Positions 22,093 through 35,100 of a stretch of DNA of 64,000 nt are shown in pieces. The notes under the pieces are model-generated. The model searched no databases and was not told where the DNA came from. It saw only the letters and a list, made by a program, of their open reading frames with translations. The position numbers and the translations under genes are program-made. Origin of the DNA: Tubulanus polymorphus. Lineage: Eukaryota; Nemertea; Palaeonemertea; Tubulaniformes; Tubulanidae. Location: contig NC_134032.1 in the NCBI RefSeq assembly GCF_964204645.1, positions 126,501-190,500 of the forward strand. Reading direction: 5' to 3'. Positions within the stretch are counted from its first letter, which is position 1. Each line of letters begins with the position of its first letter.

Positions 22093-25000
22093 CTACAAAC
22101 AATCGGACATAAATATATATAATAATAACAGGTTTGATGTTAGTCGTCTACAGTGAACATGCTCCTAGTTACAAATCACATACCGGGTATACAAACACAT
22201 ACAGTATACACACATACATGCTTTTACTCTCTATCGGTCTGGAGCCACCCCTGGAACCACCCTCTTTGGCAGTTACTAATTATTGTTATGATTTCTGGAG
22301 TTTTTGGCAATTCTTCAGTTCATTTTCAATTAGAAATGTCTCAGGTGAAGCACTGAACACATGTGAAGTGTGGACGATCAGTTTTTGAAAGTGTGCTGAT
22401 AAAATGTCTAATATCTGGTGATTGTAGTTCATTTTCAATTGGAAATGTCTCAGGTGAAGCACTGAACACATGTGAAGTGTGGACGATCAGTTTTTGAAAG
22501 TGTGCTGATAAAATGTCTAATATCTGGTGTTTGTAGTTCATTTTCAAATAGAAATGTCTCAGGTGAAGCACTGAACACATGTGAAGTGTGGACGATCAGT
22601 TTTTGAAAGTGTGCTGATATATGTCAGTCAAGTTAGATCCACACAACTGGATCCAGAGTCATATTAAACCCACACAACTGTGGAACTGGATTCAGAGTCA
22701 CAGTTAACCCATTCCACTGTGGAACTGGATTCAGAGTCAAATTAAACCCACACAATGGAACTGGATCCAGAGTCATATTAAACCTACACAACTGTGGAAC
22801 TGGATCCCAAAATAGGTTGTATATTTATTTGGTGAATTTTGGTAAAATAGAAATTGAACGATCTATTTTATGCCTTATAACAGATATAATAAGCCTTATA
22901 GCAATGTGTTCTATGTCAATATAACATACAACTATAGAATTCAATTCACAGTCAATTGTAGATCTATAATTGACTAACTATAGGGGGAGCTGTCAATGAA
23001 CTGATTTCACTGTATGTAACCCTAACCCTAGCTTCTGATTGGCTGGAGCTGGTCACCTGATATATGCAAATAGCCCCAAGCGCATGACAACTAACCCTAA
23101 CCCTAGCTTCTGATTGGCTGGAGCTTGTCACATGGTATATGCAAATAGCCCCAAGCGCATGACAACTAACCCTAACCCTAGCCACTGATTGGCTGGAGCT
23201 GGTCACCTGATATATGCAAATAGCCCCAAGCACATGGCCACTAACCCTAACCCTAGCTTCTGATTGGCTGGAGCTGGTCACCTGATATATGCAAATAGCC
23301 CCAAGCGCATGACAACTAACCCTAACCCTAGCCACTGATTGGCTGGAGCTGGTCACCTGATATATGCAAATAGCCCCAAGCACATGGTCACTAACCCTAA
23401 CCCTAGCTTCTGATTGGTTGGAGCTGGTCACCTGATATATGCAAATAGCCCCAAGCGCATGACAACTAACCCTAACCCTAGCCACTGATTGGCCAGAGCT
23501 GGTCACCTGATGTAAACAAACATGCCAATTACATGTCAAGGGATTATGGGATATGGTAGCAAAAGGAAACTTTGCGTCAAATTAAATCCACACAACTGTG
23601 GAACTGTGGAACTAAGCTCACAGTTAAATTAAACCCACACAACTGTGGAACTGTGGAACTGAGCTCACAGTTAAATTAAACCCACACAACTGTGGAACTG
23701 AGCTCACAGTTAAATTAAACCCACACAACTGTGGAACTGAGCTCACAGCTAAATTAAACCCACACAACTGTGGAACTGTGGAACTGAGCTCACAGTTAAA
23801 TTAAACCCACACAACTGTGGAACTGTGGAACTGAGCTCACAGTTAAATTAAACCCACACAACTGTGGAACTGTGGAACTGAGCTCACAGTTAAATTAAAC
23901 CCACACAACTGTGGAACTGTGGAACTGAGCTCACAGTTAAATTAAACCCACACAACTGTGGAACTGAGCTCACAGCTAAATTAAACCCACACAACTGTGG
24001 AACTAGGCCCTGAGTGGTGCTGAAATGTCTAATGTCTTATGCTTGTAGTTCATTTTTATTTCATATTATTATGACTCAGTAGTGTTCGAGAGGGAGGAGG
24101 CAAGACTGCAGATTGATGCACCTCACGGCCATTCTACGGTTATCGTATGTTACTAGATTCAACTGAAGCTGAGCCGCATTCAATGCAATGGGCCACCTTC
24201 ATTTTGAGGTAATACATCGAATTGAAAATATCGAAAATTGACTAATCTCAATTTTTCAAGTCAAATTTAACCCTTTAACTGTTGTGGAATTAGGTTGAGG
24301 GCCCCAGTAAACAGCAATTATTAATTATTTATGGAAAAATCTACCTTTAAAACAAAATCAACTACATTTTCACAATGCACAAAAACAAACATGCGACAAA
24401 ATGTTTTTTAAACGCATCACATTTTTTCAAATCTAAATCTACGACGAAACTCGAATGAAACAAAAACTGAAATCGTGAATTTCGACTAAATGAGAGATGA
24501 TTTCACATGCCGGTTAAATTCTATATACCTGGCCGGGCCCGTGATGGCGCGGGGGCGGCAGCCGGAAATCGGGCAGCGGCCGCGGGCCACCGGGTGCCGC
24601 GTGAGGATAGGGTATCGGGGGCTGAAATGTGAAGAAGTGTAAGACAGAATATGCTAGAAAATGAAACAGGAATTAAACGCAAGATTATGAAAAGTCGATT
24701 TTTTTTATAAGTGCACGTGACCGTATCTATATACTAGGTGCTACAGACCGCGAACACTAAAACACGTAACCAGGAATCGGACGAGGGCTATCGGTGTCAG
24801 GTGCAGATCCCGAAAGGTCTTGCAGGCTTTTTTACAAGCCTTTCAAACATTTTCAGATGCCTTTTTCTGAATAAACTCTTAACCTTTTACCGCCATATTT
24901 CATGGAATATTTTAAATTTCCACCGTGTAGGTCGGGCCCCCAATATTGCTTTGAAGAGGAAATGTTTCCCACTTGGAAATGCTGTAATTGCCTTGAATTC

Positions 25001-25965
25001 ATCCACAAATTTTCGAAAGCGATGCCTCAATTCCCATTACCCGTCCGAATAATGCTTTTACAATGACAATGCCTGTTAATGTGTAAAAAGACCTTTAAAA
25101 GTCGTCCTCGGGATCCACCCTTGACGGTAAGCCGCTATTCAGAAAATCACAATGAAATCCTGCTGCGCAAATACTTGTTCAATTTACTGCTGTTCACATA
25201 CAGTGAAAATAACGAACATAGATAGAAATGATTTCTCTGGAGAACAGGTGTAATAAATACTGGGAGAGTCAGGGAACGGGGTGCATACCCTCAATGGGTT
25301 ATACACCAATTAATATCCATGTAAATCCTTAAAGCATCGGCATAAAATTACACCTTAAGTGTATTAATGTTATCAATGTAGACTTTCAGTGAATTGAGGG
25401 GTAAACAATGCGTATATTATTTTGACAATACACGAGTGCAGGGCTGGACCCAGGGGAGGGTGCAGGGGATGTGCAGCCCTCCCAAAATCTCAAGTTACCC
25501 TGAATTTTAAATTTCAAAGGAAAATGATATAAATCGAACTGTTATGAAAAAGTTTAAATTCAAAAACGTGTTCTCTGTACATGTATTTTCAAAACCGAGT
25601 TGATGTTTGGAGATAAACTTTCTTTAGAGGTGCCCTTATATGATATGCCCTGTTTCGGGTGTACACCCCTCCCTAAACGAGGCCCTAGATCCGCGCCTGA
25701 CATTTCGGACTTTAATTTCCAATTTTTCATATCTCAATCATTGAATTAGGTACTTAAAATCTGGTGAGTTTTAATTCCTCGTCGATTCCCCTTGTCCGAG
25801 CGTACGAGGTATTTTACCCGATGAAGTTATTCACAACTTACTCTAGGTTGACCTATAATCTGTATTGAACCATCCGGAGGTTTGTCCGGCCCGTTCAATA
25901 TCGTAGCCTGTATCGGCTGTTGGGTAATTGTTGTAGTTGGCACCACGGTGGTCGTCTGCTGCTGT

Positions 25966-26031
<66 letters not shown>

Positions 26032-29000
26032 GTTTCGCTGACAGCTTGCGTACACGTCGCCATGTGTTTCGACCAGTGTTGCTGTTGGCACGGGTAGTCG
26101 CAGTAACTCGTGTTCCAACAACAGTAGAATATCGCCTCTTTACCGCAGTTCGCGCACTGTTACGAGAAGAGAAAAAACTCTTTATAAAACCTCACAAACT
26201 TCTTACTGAAATTGCCGAATTCTTTCTAGAATGCCGCGTTCTTTCTAGAAATCTTCTTGAACCCAAACTTTGAATCAAGACATGACCTTTAAACCTTTCA
26301 ATGCTGACAAATTAATACCTAAAAATGCTGGGCCCAGTTTCAATAAAGATAACATTGAAATGAATTACAGTTTCAAATATACAAGCAGTAGATTTAACTG
26401 TCTGTTGGTATTTTGTATATATTTAATTTTGTTTATAAAGTCTATTAGAGCTTAATAGGTTTTAATAGGTTGATCGAACACTCGTTATCTTTGTCTATGG
26501 TCCAACATTAGAACAATCAATAGTTCCAACTTTGGCATGTGTCTAATCAAAGGGGGGGGGGGTTAAAACCAATTAGACAGTTATTCCAATTGACGGAACT
26601 ATAGAAATTTTGAGATGCTCCCTTAAAAGCAATCTAATTACTAATAAAATCAATACACTGTGGTGTTAACGGACTGAAAGGGTTAAGTCTGAAGAATCAT
26701 TCATCACTCTTATTTCTGACTGAAATCATGGTTTCTTCGTGCTATGAATGATTTTACCCCGATGATTGATCATCGATGCTGAGTAGACCCGGGTGTTCAA
26801 GCACCCCAAACTCACCCATTGTTTTTTCTTGGCTTCGTTGACGGCTTTAGCGGCTTCGACCTCCAGAGTGCGGCGTAATTCGCTGAGCGCCGCGTGTCTG
26901 TCAGCCTCGAAACTCTGCCGCATCTCAGCGAGCGTCAACTCGGTATTGTGCCGGATTTCGGACAGCTGTTGCTGGTGCAACCACCTCAACTGATCGAGTT
27001 CCGTCTGAATTTTCTTCATCATTTCCTTAGATTAGAAAAAAAACTTGCAATTAATTGTCGCAACAAAATATTGCTAATGTCTAACATATAAATCCCACAA
27101 GATCGAAAAATCTTTTAGAAATATCAAAACTTTTAAATCTATTAAGAATCCGAATTTTCGGTTTTTCACTAAAAACCATTATCTTTCCTTGATGGCACAT
27201 ACCTGATAAAAGTCTTATTACGACCAGAAAGGACGGGTAGTCGACCTAAAACATTGATTTTAGTCCATTTTGCACTTTATGGAAGGATTGCAAAAAGTCC
27301 TCGTTGAAAGGGGTTGAATAAAGAAAAGAGACTCCATGATTTGAAAGTTTAACAATATGTTTCGATGCCTACCAACTGAGGTTTACCACTTTTCTCTTTA
27401 CAGCCTCTTTCACTCTAAGACTTTTCTGCCATATTTCAATACAGTGAAGAGTGGATTAGAAAACAATGGTTTAGGTCGACTGCCAGTCCTTTCTGGTCCT
27501 ATTAAGAATTTCATCTTAGCTCAGTAAGTTTTGATGGTACATACCTGATAAAAGTCTTATTAGGACCAGAAAGTCTGCATGATTTGAAAGCTAAACAATA
27601 TGCCTCCATGCCTACCAACTGAAGTTTGGTATGCAGGCATGGAAACTTTCACATCATTAAGTCCTATTTCTATCAAGAACACCTTTCAATGAAGACTTTC
27701 CGGTCCTAATAAGACTTTTATCAGGTATGTGCCATCAAAACTGACTGAGCTAAGCCACCTGATGTGTTTGCTCTCAAGTCAAGTTGAAATAGACATAAAA
27801 TCCCCCCTAAATCCATCCCAATAGGTATATATATATATTAATATATGGAAGGTGAACCGACTTCTGTTACTGAGCTGCTAATCTTACCATATCGTGTTGC
27901 GTTTTCAACAGATCTTGATACATCTCATGGAATGTCGATTTGATCACGTCTGTGATCTTTTTCGTATATTTCTCCAAGCTGACACCAGAGGGCAGCTCGG
28001 TGGTGACTGTATTCGCGATCAATGATTCGGTAATGCGACTGGCTGTGAGCAGCTGAGCGGAGACGGCAGGTGCGGCAGGCACTGCAGGTGCGGCAGGTGC
28101 TGCTACCGGTGCTACGGGTGCTGCAGGAGCAGACGGCTCTGGTGCAGGTGTAATCGACGTTGATGGTTGGCTGAAATTTTGAAATTCATGTTTTCAAAAA
28201 AACTTCTAAACACCTGTGGAACTGAATTCAGTAACAAATTAGACTCATACAACTGTGGAACTGACTCCAGGGACAAATTTAACCCACCAAACTGCGGAAC
28301 TGGGTTCAGTCAGATCAAACCCGCACAACAGTGAAGCTGGATCCAGAGTCAAATCAAATCCACACTTCTGTGGAACTGGGTTCAGAATCAAATTAAGCCG
28401 GCACAACTGTGGAACTGGATGCAATTAAACCCACACAACTGTGGAACTGGATGCAATCAAACCCACACAACTGTGGAACTGAGTTAAGAGTAAAATTAAA
28501 CCCACACAACTGTGGAACTGGATCCAGAGTCAAAGTAAACCTGGACAACTGTGGAACTGTGGAAGTGGATTATTTACCTCGATGTTTTATTCTTAGATTC
28601 CTCGGTTATTTGCAGTTGTTTCTGCAACGTAGTTTCTTGTTGTTGATGTTTCGTTGTTTCGAGCGCCGCTGTCATCGCCTGTTTCGCTTTCAACGTTTCA
28701 TTCGCCTTTATCCGCGCAGTTTCGCAGGCGCGCAGCTCGGCGGCCAGAACGTCGCGACGTTTCTGTATCAGGTCCAACTGCGGCTGCCGCGTCGACGTCC
28801 CGGTTTTCTTCTTCGCCTTGTCGCGATTGTCTCCGAGATCGATGACGAGTTGTTCGTCGCCGTCCGACGACTCGTCCGCCGCCGCGACGACGGCAGACGG
28901 CGCGTCGTCCGTATCCATAGCGACCATCGTATTACCGTTCGATGAATTCTCGCGTGATTTACGCTCACTTTCTTTAACGCAATCTTCCAACACGATGATG

Positions 29001-29066
29001 ATATCTTTGACCGTTTTTTGTTTGACGCAAACTTTCTCGTCGACTTTCGACTCCTCCGCCCGTATC

Positions 29067-29101
<35 letters not shown>

Positions 29102-32100
29102 GGTACCGCTGGTCGTATCCATCTTCTCTTCCGCATCTTCGGTCTTCTCGTCGCCATCTTTACCGGCTACTAACTCGAGCTCGGCACCGGTTTCTGTGTC
29201 GCCCGGTCGGTCGGTTTCTGCAAAATCAGTAATAACTGAACTAATTTTAATATCCCTTAAAACCCTTTTGGTGCGTCTACACCGCACTAATGGACTGGCA
29301 TCGCGGTGTTACGACGATATTAGTAAATAGTTTTCAGCTCTATTGAAAGATGGCAGCACCGGTGTCAAACATAATTTCATATTAGCACCTAATGATACAC
29401 CGCACCGCGGAGTAGATGTACCAAAGTGGTACAACAACACACTGAGGTGGAATTCTTTATAAAGATTTTCAAATTACCACCAGCGCCCAGTTGCTCAAAA
29501 GTTGGTTAAAGCTAACCGGTGGATAAATACCACAGTAACGATGAACTTTTAATTGTCGCTATGTCAACTATCCACTGGTTAATTCTAACAAACCTTTGAG
29601 CAACTGAAGGCCCTGCACTTTAGGGTATCAGTTAGTCGGCAATGGAAGGTCAAAAGTTTAAGTTGAAAAAAATATTGTTCAAATTTTCTACACTACACTA
29701 TGAACTGGTGGCGCCCCCCATTTCCATTTCCCGATAAACAATTGAAAAGGTCCACTTACTTTTATTAGTGATATCCTCTTCGTCGTCGGACGAACTGACG
29801 CTGGACGTCGATACATCGGACGATAACGAAGCCGGTTCTTCATCTTCACCTTCCTCCTCCTCGTCCTCCTCGTTGCCGCCGACGACGATACCGAGTTTCT
29901 CTTTACACGTTTCGATCGTTTTCTTCAGTTTATCTCGAAACTCTTCGACCGGCGACGACTTTTCCTCGAGATCATCGTCATCATCATTACCTTCATCTTC
30001 ACCTTCTTTATCCTCCTCGTTACGAGCATTGTCATCTGCTCCTGAATTAGACAATGAATATTGATAAGAAGGTCGATATTTCCCCCGTCCGAGGAGCGGC
30101 CATGTAAATGAACGCGTCAAAAAATAAAATTCCAGATTATGATAAAATTCACTGAAATGAAACCAGAAGGAATTGATTAATCTGTTGATTAAAACCTACC
30201 GGTTTTCTCGTTTGAATATTCGAGCGTTTCTTTTTCTCCGTCGAGATCCATTTCTAGTCCTTCCGCTTTATTATCATTATCACTTTCCTTATCGCCGGCT
30301 TCAGTTTCATTCATCTCCTCCATTTCTCTTTCCTTCATCGCGGCAGCAGCGGCTGCAGCAAGCTTCACATCATTTACCTCCTCCTTCTCTTTTTCCGTTT
30401 CATCTTTTTCTCTATTCTCCTCATCATCTTTCTTCGTTGCGTCGGGCGTCGTCTGCTCTTCCAGAGCGGTTGATTCCGTCGCCGCGGCAACATCCTTCGA
30501 TAGCAACGAAACAACATCCGTATCCTTTCCTCCTTCGCCTCCAACAGCCTCCATCTCTTCCTCCTCACCGTCATTTACATCCGTCTGCTCAGCCGGTGTA
30601 TCTGTTTTATTCGTACCGACCTTCGCAGACGCCGCCGCCGCTCGTCTCGTCGCTATAGCCGTCTGCTGATTGATATATTTACTCTTGACGGCCGAAGCCG
30701 TTTTAGTGGTGATTGTCTCCGCCGGCGACCGAATGGCCGCCGCGCGATGTTTCACCGGCAGTTTTTGCGTACGGAAATTCGGCGACAGGTCGGATTTCGG
30801 CGGCATCGCGGTTTTATTGTCGTCGCGGTCGTCGTCGTTGTCAGTTTTATTGTGTTGATACGAACTGTTTTTATCGAACGGAGTTTTCGCAGGAGCGTAA
30901 GTAAATGTGCCGTACTTTTTTCTGAAAAAAAATCAAGAAAACGCGATGACATCAAAACCGGTTCTTCGGTGCTAAAACTAAGTCTGTGTGAAGTACAATA
31001 CGTCTGCCCTCCAGATAATTCCCCCCACCCTATTTTTCTTTTATCTGAAATTCCAATAACCTCGTACATTAAAACAAGGTGGCGCCACTTTCCGCCCATT
31101 TACAAATTCCTCGAGTTTTCCCTGATATTTTTTCTGTGTCATCGCACAAAATACGTCCAGTAAATCAGAAAGATTTCTAGGCTTAAAATGTTTTGAATTC
31201 CCCGGGTTTTCCAGCTCAGTGGTCACGTTGTTTATGCCATTTTGGATTACTTAAGCTCAATTCAAACTTAAATGTTCTAAGCTTAAACCTGACCCTTGAT
31301 TACAGACTAATCTTGAAGTTTCCTTTGATTTGACAATTGAAATTACAAAATCTTGACAAGGCAAACGGGGAAAAGTTGTCTGGGGGCAGCTCTCCTAGAA
31401 TAATGAAGTGTGGACGATCAGTTTTTGAAAGTGCGCTGATACAATGTCTAATATCTGGTGTTTGTAGTTCAGTTTTTGATTAGAAATGTCTCAGATGAAG
31501 CACTGAACACATGTGAAGTGTGGACGATCAGTTTTTGAAAGTGCGCTGATACAATGTCTAATGTCTGGTGTTTGTAGTTCAGTTTTTGATTAGAAATGTC
31601 TCAGATGAAGCACTGAACACATGTGAAGTGTGGACGATCAGTTTTTGAAAGTGTGCTGATAAAATGTCTAATATCTGGTGTTTGTAGTTCATTTTCAATT
31701 AAAAATGTCTCAGGTGAAGCACTGAACACATGTGAAGTGTGGACGATCAGTTTCTGAAAGTGCGCTGATAAAATGTCTAATATCTGGTGTTAGTAGTTCA
31801 TTTTCAATTAAAAATATCAAAAACTTTTCTAACGAAAATAACCTACCTCAATTTATCGATGTGAATCTCTAATTCTTTCATCGAATGGTCGTAGCCGCCT
31901 TTTTTCATGTTTTTGATGACGGTCGGATTATCAGCGGAGAGCATGTAGACTTGATTGACGCCGAGCCACGCGCGATCGTGAGCGCCAAAAAACCTCACGT
32001 CAACCTGTCCGTCGACCTCGCGTAACACCTTCGCCGGCCAGAACGGATAACCTTTCAACTTCGCCCAAACAACCGGGTGAGGATTCCTCTGAAATTAGAT

Positions 32101-35100
32101 ATGAATGACCAGTTGAAATATCATCGAGCAATGACTTGTTGGGTTGTTTGACCAAATGACCAGTTGAAATATCAAATGACTTGTTGGGTTGTTTGACCAG
32201 TCACAGAAACGACCTTAATGGATTTCAGTGTCATCAGTACATAATATACATCCTGCCTCAAACCTGAGACTCTGCCAAGTTCCTCCCTCGACAGGGATTA
32301 GAACCTGATGACATCATGAAACACTGCCAAGTTCCTCCCTCGACAGGGATTGAACCTGATGACATCATGAGACTCTGTCACGTTCCTCCCTCGACAGGGA
32401 TTAGAACCTGATGACATCATGAGACTCTGCCACGTTCCTCCCTCGACAGGGATTAGAACCTGATGACATCATGAGACTCTGTCACGTTCCTCCCTCGACA
32501 GGGATTAGAACCTGATGACATCATGAGACTCTGCCACGTTCCTCCCTCGACAGGGATTAGAACCTGATGACATCATGAGACTCTGTCACGTTCCTCCCTC
32601 GACAGGGATTAGAACCTGATGACATCATGAGACTCTGTCACGTTCTTCCCTCGACAGGGATTAGAACCTGATGACATCATGAGACTCTGTCACGTTCCTC
32701 CCTCGACAGGGATTCAAACCTGATGACATCATGAGACTCTGTCACGTTCCTCCCTCGACAGGGATTCAAACCTGATGACATCATGAAACACTGCCACATT
32801 CCTTCGTTGGCAGGGTTTCGAACGGGATTATTTCCCAGTTCAAAAAGATTATGCAATACTCACACAAGGCTCGCAGAACCAATAATCACTGGTCTTCGTA
32901 CAAGAATTATAATAACAATCGGGACACAATTCGATTTCACTCATCTAAAAATTAGACAAACAAAATTCTAAATTCTTGCCCTAATGAAATAAAATGTAAT
33001 ATTAAATAGAGTTTATAATTCATACCTCGTGTTTTCCGATTTTGAGAATCATTTTCGCGCTCCCCGTCAATTTATGATGAGCTGTATGAAAATTCCAGAG
33101 CAGACGGAGGATTAAAAATCAACCAAAACAAACTATGATTTGGATTTTGTGATGAAAGCATTTCAACATTAATCAGAATATCAATATTGACTTTAAAAAA
33201 TTTATTCTGCTAGTCGTAGATGTAACACAAGTCTAAGCTCATTTTAGTTCTATAGCCAATCAAACAACTTAAGACTGGTCTTAACTCATTTTGGTTCTAT
33301 AGCCAATCTAACAACTTAAGACCAGTCTAAGCTCATTTTGGTTCTATAACCAATCTAACAACTTGAGACCAGTCTAAGCTCATTTTGGTTCTATAACCAA
33401 TCTAACAACTTGAGACCAGTCTAAACTCATTTTGGAGACCAGTCTAAGCTCATTTTGGTTCTATAACCAATCTAACAACTTGAGACCAGTCTAAGCTCAT
33501 TTTGGTTCTATAACCAATCTAACAACTTGAGACCAGTCTAAACTCATTTTGGAGACCAGTCTAAGCTCATTTTGGTTCTATCACCAATCTTATAACTTAA
33601 AACCAGTCTAAAGTCCATTTAAACTTGTCAGATTTTTATGATTGAAATCAGATTGAAACTTACTGCCGTTGAATATAATACAGTTGTGTAAAATCCATCT
33701 TGCGTCTGCTAAGAAAGCTTCTGTACAGCCGTACATCTTCTTCTTTATATTCTACAACATTAAACAATACGATATTTGAATAAAACCGGGCTCGAAATGA
33801 GATGAATTTGGAAAACACAAGCGAGATCGCATCTATGAACTCTGGAACACATTTTTCAAATCCTTATAATTGGCTTTTTAACATTTTAAGCGAGATAATA
33901 CCACGAGCCAGGTGATCGAAAGTTGGTAAGAGTTGTGGATAGCAACGATCGAAAGTTCATTATCACTATGTCAACTATCCACTGGTTCTCTAACCAACTT
34001 TTGACCAACCGAAGAAAGGATTTTAAAGATTTTCCCCGATTTTAAACATCTACGCTCGTCAAGGCACAATCTACTGAAAGCAATCTGTAATGTGGACGAG
34101 ATTGAAATAAAATTTTTTCAACACAGTTCAGGCATAAATTCAGAGCTGCACCGTACATGGCATAGAAAGGGGATCTAAATATTTTTACAAGACAATTTTC
34201 ATGACTTTTTTTCACAACTTTTCACATCTATCTGCCCTTTAAAACCCCTTCAGTGCCGACTATTTAACTGATAAGAAAGTGCTGAAGATAATGTTTAAAA
34301 ATTCCACCTCATCCAGTGTTTTATATCATGTGTACCACTATAGTGCGTCTACACCGCGGTGCAGTGTATCGTCAGTTACTAGTATTTCACTATGTTTGAC
34401 AGGTGCTGCCATCTTTCAATGAGACCAAAACTAATCGCTAATTACATCAATACACCTGAAAGGGTGCATACATACAGTTTCCATTTGAGACAGATCCATC
34501 GGATTGATAACAAAGTCTTTATATTGAGGATGCATAGTCAGATCGACCGGCTTCTGAAACGGTTCACTCTGCAGAACAGAAACAAGGATTGGAATTATTT
34601 CTACGAAAAAAAAACTTAACTGAAATCATGGTTTATCAGCCTGATACCGGGGTTTTTTACTGGCATATTTTACAGTGAAAGTCTTTCTGCTACTAGTAAG
34701 TGATAATTTAACGGAATCATGCGTCTGCTTACCCCATTGTGTTTCATACGTTGCAGTCCGAATTTCAACAATATGCACAGTTGGTCGATGGTTACCATCG
34801 ACATGGCCTTCGATCGCGTGTCGGTGCATTCCGATTTCATAATAGTCTACAAAACATGAATCAAATAAGATAGAATTATTCCAGGCAAAAACAAATTGAT
34901 TTCCTGTTTCTCCGCTCTGAGCTTAAAACTTGACCCGGCCGGCTGCCAATCTGACCTGTATGGTAACAATTACAGGCATTTAGTATCTTACCTCACACTC
35001 CGGGCAGACCCAGTCACCCCGCGGGTCTCTATCGAGCCCGAGACATTTAGCGTGATACGCCCGCGGGCAAAGTTCGCACAGAAGCGCTTGACCTTCTTTG

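Noticed and set aside
22964-23539. 191-codon minus-strand open frame
   Set aside because: It runs exactly over the 75-bp array; the period is a multiple of three, so the frame stays open without selection.
25882-26273. Plus-strand polycysteine and polyleucine frames
   Set aside because: Antisense of the ZMYND8 polyQ/MYND exon.
28409-30858. Long plus-strand Ser/Arg-rich frames
   Set aside because: Antisense shadows of the ZMYND8 central exons, which have consistent splice phases and family motifs.
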